This document shows positions 1-6,722 of a stretch of 21,739 nucleotides of DNA, piece after piece. The notes beneath the pieces were generated by a model. That model made no database searches and had not been told where the DNA came from. It was given only the letters and a program-made list of their open reading frames with translations. Position 1 is the first letter of the stretch; each line of letters opens with the position of its first letter. Both the position numbers and the translations under genes were made by a program. The stretch is from CAZWVA01 sp964636885 (GTDB lineage Bacteria > Desulfobacterota_D > UBA1144 > Nemesobacterales > CSP1-2), in the NCBI GenBank assembly GCA_964636885.1, contig CAZWVA010000048.1, positions 1 through 21,739 of the forward strand, written 5' to 3'.

Positions 1-105
1 TGCCGGTGGCATTTGGGTTTGGGGTTAGGATGATAAGAAGAAGGAATAGAAAGTAGGAAGAGAGGGTAGAGGGGTCCTCTCCTACTACGATATTGAAGAT
101 GATGG

Positions 106-147
106 GCCAGAGAGGCGCTATAGAACGCTTCTCTGGCTCTTTTTTTT
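106..147 (+). terminator. Intrinsic (rho-independent) terminator
   Basis: A 12-bp stem (106-117 pairing with 126-137, one G-U wobble) closes an 8-base loop and is followed at once by a T-rich tract (138-147, one interrupting C). This is the standard layout of a plus-strand intrinsic terminator. It must end a transcript entering from before the window, and it separates that transcript from thiI. It is the only convincing terminator I found in the window. Confidence 0.85.
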
Positions 148-191
148 GGTAGTGGCGGTTCGCGTGTCCTTCCTTTTTAAAGTCCATTAAT

Positions 192-197
192 TAAAAT
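192..197 (+). promoter_or_regulatory. Possible -10 element for thiI
   Basis: TAAAAT lies 11 bases before the thiI ATG, in an AT-rich stretch just downstream of the terminator. I see no convincing -35 element 16-18 bases upstream. If it is a real -10, transcription would begin only about 4-6 bases before the start codon. An alternative AT-rich box (TTTAAA, 176-181) would give a longer leader. Confidence 0.3.
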
Positions 198-208
198 TCT
201 CTAATACC

Positions 209-1327
209 ATGTCGATACTTGTTCACTACGGTGAGCTTGCGCTTAAAGGGAAGAACCGTAGATCGTTCGAGAACAGGCTCCTAGAGAACATAATAAGGGC
301 AGGAGGCGGAAGGCCAAAGAGGCTAGAAGGCCGCTTTTTCATAGAGGATGGAGCCGAGGATCCTTTAAAGAACGTCTTTGGGATCTCCTGGTTTGCCCCA
401 GCATACAGGGTAGAAAAAGACCTTAGGGCCATAATAGACCTGGTAATAGAAAAGGTCGAGGACAGGATAGAAGGGAATCCGACCTTTGGTGTATACGTAA
501 AAAGGGTGGATAAGGGCTTTCCCTACACCTCCTTAGAGATAGCAAATAGGGTTGGCGAAGAGGTAGTAAGGAGATACGGCCTTAGGGTCAGGCTTAAAGG
601 ACCAGACCTTCCCATATACATCGAGATAGCCGATGAGGCCTTTATCTATTTTGAAAAGATAGAGGGGCTGGGAGGACTGCCTGTCGGGGTGAGCGGAAGC
701 GTCCTTTCTCTTCTCTCCGGCGGGATCGATTCCCCTGTTTCGTCCTATCTCGTGATGAAGAGGGGATGTCGGGTGGATTTCATCCATTTTTACGCCTTTT
801 CTAAAAACCGTGAATTCCCACAGGATAAGATAGGAGATCTGGTTTCGGTCTTAAACGCCTATCAGCTTGGATCAAGGGTCTTTTTAGCCCCATATGAACC
901 GTTTTATATGGCCCTTCTCCGTATGGGCTCTACACGTGGGTACGAGCTTATTCTATTCCGCAGGTTTATGCTAAAGGTGGCTGAAAAGGTAGCAAGGAAG
1001 TGGGGCTACAAGGCTCTCGTTACCGGAGACAGCCTTGGACAGGTGGCCTCCCAGACACTCGAGAACCTGGGTTTGGTTAATGAGGCCGTTTCTCTTCCCG
1101 TCCTACAGCCCCTTATATCGTTTGATAAGGAGGAGATAATCCGTTTGGCAAGGAAGATAGGCACATACGAGTTATCCATTAGACCCTATAAGGATTGCTG
1201 TTCTATTGTAGCCCCACATCCCAAGACCAAAACCCGACTCGAGCGTATAAAGTCACTAGAGGGGAGGATGGGTATAGAGAAGGTGATAGATGAGACCCTG
1301 GGGTTGGTGGAGGTTTACGAGATATAG
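209..1327 (+). CDS. thiI: tRNA 4-thiouridine synthetase ThiI (no rhodanese domain)
   Basis: ThiI adenylates U8 of tRNA and replaces its oxygen with sulfur, giving the near-UV sensor base s4U8; in some species it also supplies sulfur for thiamine. The 372 residues contain an N-terminal ferredoxin-like region (about 1-60, opening with the family-like YGELALKGKNR), a THUMP region (about 60-155), and a PP-loop ATPase domain with SGGIDSPV at 170-177. The DCC at 329-331 appears to match the family's catalytic cysteine region (Cys344 in E. coli). The protein ends where the E. coli enzyme (about 480 residues) continues into a rhodanese domain, so this is the short form typical of Gram-positives, archaea and many other lineages. 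The ATG has no Shine-Dalgarno sequence. The stop is 3 bases from the end of the convergent next gene. Confidence 0.93.
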   Translation: MSILVHYGELALKGKNRRSFENRLLENIIRAGGGRPKRLEGRFFIEDGAEDPLKNVFGISWFAPAYRVEKDLRAIIDLVIEKVEDRIEGNPTFGVYVKRVDKGFPYTSLEIANRVGEEVVRRYGLRVRLKGPDLPIYIEIADEAFIYFEKIEGLGGLPVGVSGSVLSLLSGGIDSPVSSYLVMKRGCRVDFIHFYAFSKNREFPQDKIGDLVSVLNAYQLGSRVFLAPYEPFYMALLRMGSTRGYELILFRRFMLKVAEKVARKWGYKALVTGDSLGQVASQTLENLGLVNEAVSLPVLQPLISFDKEEIIRLARKIGTYELSIRPYKDCCSIVAPHPKTKTRLERIKSLEGRMGIEKVIDETLGLVEVYEI

Positions 1328-1330
1328 GGT

Positions 1331-1864
1331 CTATTTCCCCGACGCCTTGGGTGGAAGAGAATAGTCCATAAATCCCCTCGGTTGGGGAGGGCCGTTGTAA
1401 GAGAGCCTCTTCCATACCTCTGGATGAGAGTAGTAGAACTCGATTACGAGACTACGAAATCCTCTAAAAAACCTCGCATTGTGACTCCTTACGTGTTCTA
1501 TAATCTCTTTCCTTTCCTCGTTTGATGTGAGTCTGTAGAACGGTTTTTTGAACCTAGTTTTGGAAATCGTATCCAGGTTCCAGAAGCCAGCATCAAAGAA
1601 GCCCGCAGGACCGGGGTTCTTGGCCATATAGTTCATAAGCATGTCCTTTATACCAAGCTCTTTCGATCCCGGAAGGAGTGTTTCGGCGAGGGCCTCCATG
1701 CTTTTTTGGGTCTCGCTACCAAATACCTTGAACCCCTTCTCGATCTCTATTCCATCCTTGTATTCATCCGTCTTGGCCAGTAGATCGAGGGGCAGTGTGA
1801 CGGCTCCACTCCCAAGTATCCCGACTGCAAGCGTTTTTAAGAATCTCCTCCTAGTCGCCTTCAT
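1331..1864 (-). CDS. Tat-exported gluconate 2-dehydrogenase subunit 3-like protein
   Basis: This is a small partner subunit of membrane-bound GMC-type dehydrogenases. With the start at 1864 the protein has 177 residues and begins MKATRRRFLK, a clear twin-arginine signal (T4-R5-R6-R7-F8-L9-K10) followed by a hydrophobic stretch to about residue 30. The mature part contains ETLLPGSKELGIKDMLMNYM, typical of the gluconate dehydrogenase subunit 3 family. An upstream in-frame ATG (1882) adds six residues, but 1864 is preferred because AGGAG lies 9 bases before it. The gene overlaps the end of the SurA-like gene by 14 bases, so the two are coupled. In known enzymes of this type the small subunit carries the Tat signal and takes the signal-less flavoprotein across the membrane with it. 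The GMC gene at 2787, which lacks a signal, is the obvious partner although it is encoded divergently. Confidence 0.8.
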   Translation of the reverse strand: MKATRRRFLKTLAVGILGSGAVTLPLDLLAKTDEYKDGIEIEKGFKVFGSETQKSMEALAETLLPGSKELGIKDMLMNYMAKNPGPAGFFDAGFWNLDTISKTRFKKPFYRLTSNEERKEIIEHVRSHNARFFRGFRSLVIEFYYSHPEVWKRLSYNGPPQPRGFMDYSLPPKASGK

Positions 1865-2681
1865 TTCCCTTATCTCCTGCAAGGATCTCTACCTTGATGT
1901 TGTTCTCTTTCTTTAGCCTTTCGACGTATTCTTCTAGCGCCTGCCCCCTTCTTCTCGCCGTTATGGTATGCATTATCACGCTCCTCGCCTTTTCGAGAGG
2001 GATCTTTTTCACATCAGTGATCTTTAGGATCTTAAACCGGTTTCCATCCTGGATGACTCCGCTTATGCTTCCCACCTCTTTCTTATCAAAAAGGTCTCTA
2101 TACATCTTGCTGTCTGCGAATTTTAAGTCCGTTACTGTAACCTGTTTTCCGGAATTGGAATACTCTGATTTTATTTTTTCAAAATCCTCACCCGAAAGCG
2201 CCTTTTTGTGGATCTCCTCTGCCGTCTCTTTGTCCCCTACGGATACCTCCTGTACGCGTATATACGTGTAGTTGTCCTCGTTCTCCTTATAGTACTTTTC
2301 AATATCCTCGTCTGTTACCCCTTCCTTCGGCAGGTTGGCTAGGATCTCGCTCTTTATGGAATTCACTATAAGTCCCCTCTTGTAATCCTCAACGCGTTTT
2401 TCAAGTTCCTTATCTAGTCCGCGTTTTAATCCCTCCTGGTACAGGATCTCATCGATGATGAAGGATTTAAGTGGCATTCCACGCAGATCACTTCTGTATA
2501 TAGGCTTTCCGTTAATCCGTGCGACTATCCTATTCCCACCCACGTTTTCCTGACCTTTAGGAACCATCTCCTCTTCGGGATGAGAGGTCGTGTCTTTCCT
2601 AATCTCATCCTTTTTTTCCGCCTGTTTGCATCCTAGAGAAAGAAAAACGGCCATGAAGAGGAATGGAAGAAGCCTTCTCAT
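1851..2681 (-). CDS. SurA/PpiC-like peptidyl-prolyl isomerase lipoprotein
   Basis: A predicted exported folding factor of 276 residues. The N-terminus (MRRLLPFLFMAVFLSLGC) is a signal peptide ending in a lipobox-like site with Cys18 as the lipid anchor. After a charged linker, residues about 52-135 resemble the SurA N-terminal helical chaperone region (RINGKPIYRSDL, then FIIDEILYQEGLKRGLDKE). Residues about 140-235 resemble a parvulin domain (GEDFEKIKSEYSNSG and the FKILKITDV ending), but the usual GGDLG segment is missing, so isomerase activity is doubtful and chaperone activity more likely. GGAGGG lies about 9 bases before the ATG. The downstream Tat subunit overlaps its end. Inference: it helps fold the exported dehydrogenase or its lipoprotein partner. 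Confidence 0.72.
   Translation of the reverse strand: MRRLLPFLFMAVFLSLGCKQAEKKDEIRKDTTSHPEEEMVPKGQENVGGNRIVARINGKPIYRSDLRGMPLKSFIIDEILYQEGLKRGLDKELEKRVEDYKRGLIVNSIKSEILANLPKEGVTDEDIEKYYKENEDNYTYIRVQEVSVGDKETAEEIHKKALSGEDFEKIKSEYSNSGKQVTVTDLKFADSKMYRDLFDKKEVGSISGVIQDGNRFKILKITDVKKIPLEKARSVIMHTITARRRGQALEEYVERLKKENNIKVEILAGDKGNEGD
1874..1878 (-). promoter_or_regulatory. Shine-Dalgarno site fixing the start of the Tat subunit
   Basis: On the minus strand AGGAG sits 9 bases before the ATG at 1864 and inside the 3' end of the preceding gene. It favours the start at 1864 over the in-frame ATG at 1882, which would lengthen the region before the twin arginines. Confidence 0.6.
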
Positions 2682-2742
2682 GTTTCTAATCCCTCCGAGT
2701 TCTCTATACGATTTTTTTCAGGCAATGACTTTAACTGAATAA

Positions 2743-2771
2743 TTGACACAGTGCAACAGTTTAATTATATT
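2743..2771 (+). promoter_or_regulatory. Sigma70-type promoter for the GMC oxidoreductase gene
   Basis: A perfect -35 TTGACA (2743-2748) is followed after 17 bases by TATATT (2766-2771). Transcription would start near 2777-2779, leaving a leader of about 8-10 bases before the ATG at 2787, with no Shine-Dalgarno sequence. A much weaker opposing candidate for the minus-strand lipoprotein (TTGCAC at 2756-2751, 17 bases, TAAAGT at 2733-2728) overlaps it. Confidence 0.6.
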
Positions 2772-2786
2772 AAGACTCCTCAATAA

Positions 2787-4436
2787 ATGGCTCCAAAAGG
2801 TAACAGGTACGATTGTGTTGTAATAGGTTCGGGTCCGGGTGGGGCCCCTTTTGCATGGAGGCTCGCATCAAAGGGGATGAGTGTTCTAATACTCGAAGCC
2901 GGAGACCGCTATAACCCGTATACGGATTACCCGCTTACAAGGAACGACTGGGAAAAGAGGGGCTTTCCCTACAGGAAAAGGATGAAGCACTCCTTCGGTA
3001 AGAGTCAGCCCCTCGATGATAGGTACTCCCATCTCAGGTCTTGGAATAGATCCTCAGGCAAGCTCAACCCCTCGAAAGAGAGGAGGTACAGTGAGTATCA
3101 ACACGTGGTCGGCGTGGGCGGTACGACCCTTCATTTCCAGGGCGAGGCACATAGGTTGCACGCAAGTGCCTTTCGCATGAAGAGCCTCTTTGGGGTTGCA
3201 GAGGACTGGCCTGTTGGTTATGAGGACCTAGAACCCTATTACACCGAGGTTGAAAGGATAGTCGGGATCGCTGGGCCGAAGGGGATCCCAGGCCGCTTCC
3301 GCACCTCCCCTTATCCTCTTCCTCCCCATAGGCTTAGCTTTGCGAGTCAGTTGATAGAGAGGGGATGTAAGAAGCTCGGTCTTGAGCTCATTCCTAACTC
3401 CGTTGCCATACTCTCCCATCCCTATCGCGATGCTCCTCCTTGCAATTACTGTAACGGTTGCGTATGGGGTTGTCCGAGAAAGGACAAGGGGAGTGTGGAT
3501 GTCACCTTTATTCCCCTTGCCGAAAGGAGCGGGCGTTGCGAGATCCTTACAAATGCCTTTGCAAGTAGGATCGAGGTGGAAAAGAAGGATGGCATAAAAA
3601 GGGCAAAGGGGGTTTTTTATCACGGAAGGGACGGGAAGGAGAGGTTTGTTGAGGCAGATTTTATAGCCGTTGCCTGCGGTGCCGTTGAAACCCCGAGACT
3701 GCTCCTAAACTCAGGCATAAACCAGAATGGGCTTGTAGGAAAGAACCTTATGGAAACCGTTTTTTATCAAGCCGTTGCTTTTCATCCTGAGAGGGTGGAC
3801 TCCTATAGGGGTATTCCTATAGATAGCGTTATATGGAAGTGGAATGAGCCGAATCCAAAACTCGGTTTCCAGAGCGGCTTTAGGCTCTTTCCAACGGTGG
3901 GAAGCGCCACGGGGCCTGTAAACTACGCCCTCCGTTTCGTCGATGGCTGGGGGGAGGGTTTCGTGAAGGAGATAGAAAGGCGTTTTGGGCATGCCGTATG
4001 TATGGCCGGTATCGGGGAGTTTCTTCCAAATAAAGACACGTTTGTTACGGTTGATGAGAAGATAAAGGACGAATTCGGGGTGCCTGTAGCCGTGATACAA
4101 TCATTCCTCGGAGAGCCGGAACTCAAGATCCTCGACTTTATGGCAAAGACATCTAAGGATATACTTCGGGCCTCGGGGGCGGGTGAGGTAGTAGAAGAGC
4201 TATCCGCTTATGATCTGTTCTCTGCGACACACGTCTTTGGTACGTGCAGGATGGGAAAAGACCCGGAAACCTCCGTTGTGGGCCCTGATCTTAGGAGCCA
4301 TGAGGTTCGTAACCTGCTCATAACCGATGCCAGTGTCTTTCCAACATCAGGTGGAGGTGATGCCCCTTCTCTAACTATTGAGGCCCTGGGGCTTAGGGCT
4401 GCAGACCTGCTTATAAAAAACATAAAGAAGGTATAG
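2787..4436 (+). CDS. GMC-family FAD-dependent dehydrogenase (gluconate/sorbitol dehydrogenase-like large subunit)
   Basis: This is a 549-residue flavoprotein of the glucose-methanol-choline family, which oxidises a sugar or alcohol hydroxyl. The FAD dinucleotide-binding motif is GSGPGG (14-19), with the ribose-binding Glu at 37. The C-terminal GMC domain has the family active-site histidine region (THVFGTCRMG, His482) and the FAD-contacting DASVFPTSGG segment. Cys219, Cys222, Cys225 and Cys229 form CxxCxxCxxxC. Three of these fit the C-x5-C-x3-C spacing I recall for the 3Fe-4S ligands of bacterial FAD-glucose dehydrogenase. There is no signal peptide, which fits co-export with the Tat subunit at 1331-1864. 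The position before Pro527, usually Asn or His, is Ala526. The downstream lipoprotein gene starts 6 bases after the stop. The substrate cannot be read from the sequence; the usual cytochrome c subunit is absent. Confidence 0.85.
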   Translation: MAPKGNRYDCVVIGSGPGGAPFAWRLASKGMSVLILEAGDRYNPYTDYPLTRNDWEKRGFPYRKRMKHSFGKSQPLDDRYSHLRSWNRSSGKLNPSKERRYSEYQHVVGVGGTTLHFQGEAHRLHASAFRMKSLFGVAEDWPVGYEDLEPYYTEVERIVGIAGPKGIPGRFRTSPYPLPPHRLSFASQLIERGCKKLGLELIPNSVAILSHPYRDAPPCNYCNGCVWGCPRKDKGSVDVTFIPLAERSGRCEILTNAFASRIEVEKKDGIKRAKGVFYHGRDGKERFVEADFIAVACGAVETPRLLLNSGINQNGLVGKNLMETVFYQAVAFHPERVDSYRGIPIDSVIWKWNEPNPKLGFQSGFRLFPTVGSATGPVNYALRFVDGWGEGFVKEIERRFGHAVCMAGIGEFLPNKDTFVTVDEKIKDEFGVPVAVIQSFLGEPELKILDFMAKTSKDILRASGAGEVVEELSAYDLFSATHVFGTCRMGKDPETSVVGPDLRSHEVRNLLITDASVFPTSGGGDAPSLTIEALGLRAADLLIKNIKKV

Positions 4437-4442
4437 GCCAAA

Positions 4443-5939
4443 TTGCGCATTTCTAAAGCGTCTCCCCTTTTGCCACTATCCTCAATCGTTTTTGTGTGCC
4501 TTTTAACGTCATGCCTCGATGGGTCTGGCGATTCCAGTGGATCCCCTGAACTCCCCTCCTTTACGAACGTCATAGAGGAGGTTGGGATCGGAGACGTTGG
4601 AGTGCTCGGACAGACGGCGGCCTGGGGGGATTTTAATGGGGATGGAAGGCAGGACCTCATCGTTACGAATACGGACTTCTCCTCTCCAAACCTCTTTCTC
4701 TTTAGGAACGATGGTAGCGGTTTTACTGATGTAACGGAGCAGTCTGGGATCTCTGATCTACCAGTAAGAAGCGCCGCATGGGCCGACTTCGATAACGACG
4801 GGCTCTTAGACCTGGTTATCGGAACCATAATGGCGGGAAGTCCCCCCGTACTCTATAGGAACCTAAATGGAGGCGTTTTTGAGGATGTATCCGATCGTGC
4901 CGGGATAACAAGGGAGGGCGGGGTAATAGGCCACACCGTGTGGGTAGACTACAATCGGGACGGTCTCGTCGACCTCTTTCAGGCAAATGCCGGCGTGTCT
5001 TTTCTCTACCGAAACGATGGGGACGGTACCTTCAGCGAGGTTTCGCAGGCAAGCGGACTCGGGGAGTTCTTTCTTACGGATTCTGCCATCTGGTTTGATT
5101 CTAATAACGACGGTTTTCCAGATCTCTTCCTTGCAAACGACGGCTTAAACGCGTTTTATCTGAATAACGGGGACGGGACGTTTACGGATGTTACAAATGA
5201 ATCCGGTCTAGGCGGGGACCCCGATTGGGATTCCGTTTCGGCCTGCGTAGGCGATTTCAATAACGATGGTTTTCTCGATCTTTACGTCGGGAATATCTCC
5301 TCTTCTAGGAACGCCCTATACAGGAATAACGGGGACGGGACGTTTACGGATGTGACTTTTGAGACCGGAACAGGGGACGTAGGGGATGCGAGGACCTGCG
5401 CCTGGGTTGACTTTGATGGAGACGGGTTGATTGACCTCTTTACAACGAATCACCTGAATCCGACAAGGCTTTTTAGAAACCTTGGGAATGGGAATTTTGT
5501 TGATGTGGCCCCTCAGGTGGGACTCGATTCCCCGGTTGACGTATTTGCCGCCCCGTGGGGTGACTATAACGACGACGGGTTCATGGACGTCTTTTTGAAC
5601 GGACACTTTGAAAAGGCACTTATGGAGAATAGCGGTACAACTAATGGTTTTCTCGTAATTGAGCTGGTAGGAGACGGAATCTCAACGAATACATCCGCCG
5701 TAGGGACTCGCGTTGAGGTCGAGACCTCTAGGGGCATTCAGGTAAGGGAGGTCTCTGGGGGCAGGGGTTGCTGTGAGCAGGACATGCTTCCACTTCATTT
5801 TGGGGTAGGCAGGGAGGATCGGGTAGATATTAGGGTAGAGTGGACTGGTGGAGCGGTTTGTATGTTTAGGAACGTAGACGTTAAAGGCGGGCGCGTTTTT
5901 TTGATTTCGGAGGACGGGTGTGGCATTATCCCGTTCTGA
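4443..5939 (+). CDS. FG-GAP/VCBS-repeat lipoprotein with C-terminal ASPIC/UnbV domain
   Basis: A surface or periplasmic lipoprotein of 498 residues, CRTAC1-like. It starts at a TTG preceded by GAAGGT, 6 bases after the GMC stop, so it is in the same operon. The signal peptide ends at LTSC (Cys24). About seven beta-propeller repeats follow (about residues 60-390), each with a DxNxDGxxDL calcium-binding loop: DFNGDGRQDL, DFDNDGLLDL, DYNRDGLVDL, DSNNDGFPDL, DFNNDGFLDL, DFDGDGLIDL and DYNDDGFMDV. Residues about 400-490 match the ASPIC/UnbV pattern (GTRVEVETSRGIQVREVSGG, then LHFGVG). A Cys pair in GRGCCEQ is unusual for that motif. No enzymatic role is known for the family; binding or adhesion, or docking of the oxidoreductase, is inference. 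Confidence 0.85.
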   Translation: MRISKASPLLPLSSIVFVCLLTSCLDGSGDSSGSPELPSFTNVIEEVGIGDVGVLGQTAAWGDFNGDGRQDLIVTNTDFSSPNLFLFRNDGSGFTDVTEQSGISDLPVRSAAWADFDNDGLLDLVIGTIMAGSPPVLYRNLNGGVFEDVSDRAGITREGGVIGHTVWVDYNRDGLVDLFQANAGVSFLYRNDGDGTFSEVSQASGLGEFFLTDSAIWFDSNNDGFPDLFLANDGLNAFYLNNGDGTFTDVTNESGLGGDPDWDSVSACVGDFNNDGFLDLYVGNISSSRNALYRNNGDGTFTDVTFETGTGDVGDARTCAWVDFDGDGLIDLFTTNHLNPTRLFRNLGNGNFVDVAPQVGLDSPVDVFAAPWGDYNDDGFMDVFLNGHFEKALMENSGTTNGFLVIELVGDGISTNTSAVGTRVEVETSRGIQVREVSGGRGCCEQDMLPLHFGVGREDRVDIRVEWTGGAVCMFRNVDVKGGRVFLISEDGCGIIPF

Positions 5940-6020
5940 GGATAAGACCTTCCCTCATTCATTGTCTATGAAACCACATAATTAGATGTTGAGCCTGAGT
6001 TATGTTACATTGATAGGTTT

Positions 6021-6722
6021 ATGGGAACGGATCTCTCCATTTCTATAGTTCTTCCGGCCTATAACGAAGAGGAGAATATCCAAGAAACGGTCACGCGGGT
6101 CGTTTCTTATATGGAGAAGGGTCTTAGGGACTATGAGGTCATAGTTGTAAACGACGGTTCATCCGATGGAACCCCTAGGATCGTAGAGAGGCTTGCTAAG
6201 TCCAACCCGAAGATAATTCTCGTAAACCACCCAAAGAACATGGGCTACGGCGCCGCACTTCGGAGCGGGTTTGAAAGGGCTTCCCTCGGATATATATTCT
6301 TTATGGATAGCGATGGGCAGTTTGATATAAGTGACATAGACCGCTTCCTTCCGTTTCTTGGGAGTTTCGATATTGTAATAGGCTACAGGGAAAAGAGGGC
6401 AGACCCATTCATCCGTTCCCTGAATACGTGGCTTTACCATCTCTTTATAAGGTTTGTTTTCCATCTAAGCGTAAGGGATATGGACTGTGCTTTTAAACTC
6501 TTTCCGAGAAGCGCCTATGAGGCCGTAAGGCCCATAAAGTCGGGCGGAGCGCTCTTTAGTGCGGAGCTCCTCATTAAACTAAAGAGGAAGGGGTTCTCTA
6601 TTAAAGAGGTTCCGGTAAGGCACTTTCCGCGTCGGTTTGGAAAGCAAACCGGTGCTAACATCCGTGTGATACTAAGGATGTTTAAGGAATGCTGGAAACT
6701 CAGAAATGAGCTCAAGGGCTAG
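6021..6722 (+). CDS. GT2-family polyprenyl-phosphate glycosyltransferase (Dpm1/ArnC-like)
   Basis: A 233-residue GT-A fold transferase that probably moves a sugar from a nucleotide sugar to polyprenyl phosphate on the cytoplasmic face. It has the GT2 opening SIVLPAYNEEENI, the nucleotide-binding VVNDGSSDGT and the metal-binding MDSDGQFD (95-102). The C-terminal part (DMDCAFKLFPR, then LLIKLKRKGFSIKEVPVRHFPR) is typical of dolichyl-phosphate sugar synthases. There are no obvious membrane segments beyond a hydrophobic stretch around 138-150. Its end overlaps the start of the next gene by 17 bases, which links it to the 889-residue transferase as a likely donor-acceptor pair. Whether the sugar is glucose, mannose or another cannot be told. 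The start has only a weak AGG nearby and lies just downstream of TACATT (6006-6011). Confidence 0.85.
   Translation: MGTDLSISIVLPAYNEEENIQETVTRVVSYMEKGLRDYEVIVVNDGSSDGTPRIVERLAKSNPKIILVNHPKNMGYGAALRSGFERASLGYIFFMDSDGQFDISDIDRFLPFLGSFDIVIGYREKRADPFIRSLNTWLYHLFIRFVFHLSVRDMDCAFKLFPRSAYEAVRPIKSGGALFSAELLIKLKRKGFSIKEVPVRHFPRRFGKQTGANIRVILRMFKECWKLRNELKG

Noticed and set aside
3..56. Possible 3' tail of an upstream gene (frame 3: PVAFGFGVRMIRRRNRK then stop, 50 bases before the terminator)
   Set aside because: Only 18 codons, and another frame also ends nearby (stop at 31-33). It fits a hydrophobic-then-basic C-terminus but cannot be supported without upstream sequence.
170..2790. Archaeal origin, suggested by TATA-like boxes and short leaders
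   Set aside because: Lipobox lipoproteins, a SurA-like protein, TTGACA-17 promoters and the overall gene set are bacterial; box positions relative to starts are not consistent with archaeal spacing.
4208..4828. 206-residue minus-strand ORF across the GMC/ASPIC junction
   Set aside because: It lies opposite two well-supported genes, is Ser/Pro-rich without family features, and has no ribosome site; an antisense shadow.
5976..6005. Inverted repeat (6-bp arms, 18-base loop) between the ASPIC gene and the GT2 gene
   Set aside because: Arms are short and AT-rich, with no T-tract; not a terminator or a convincing operator.
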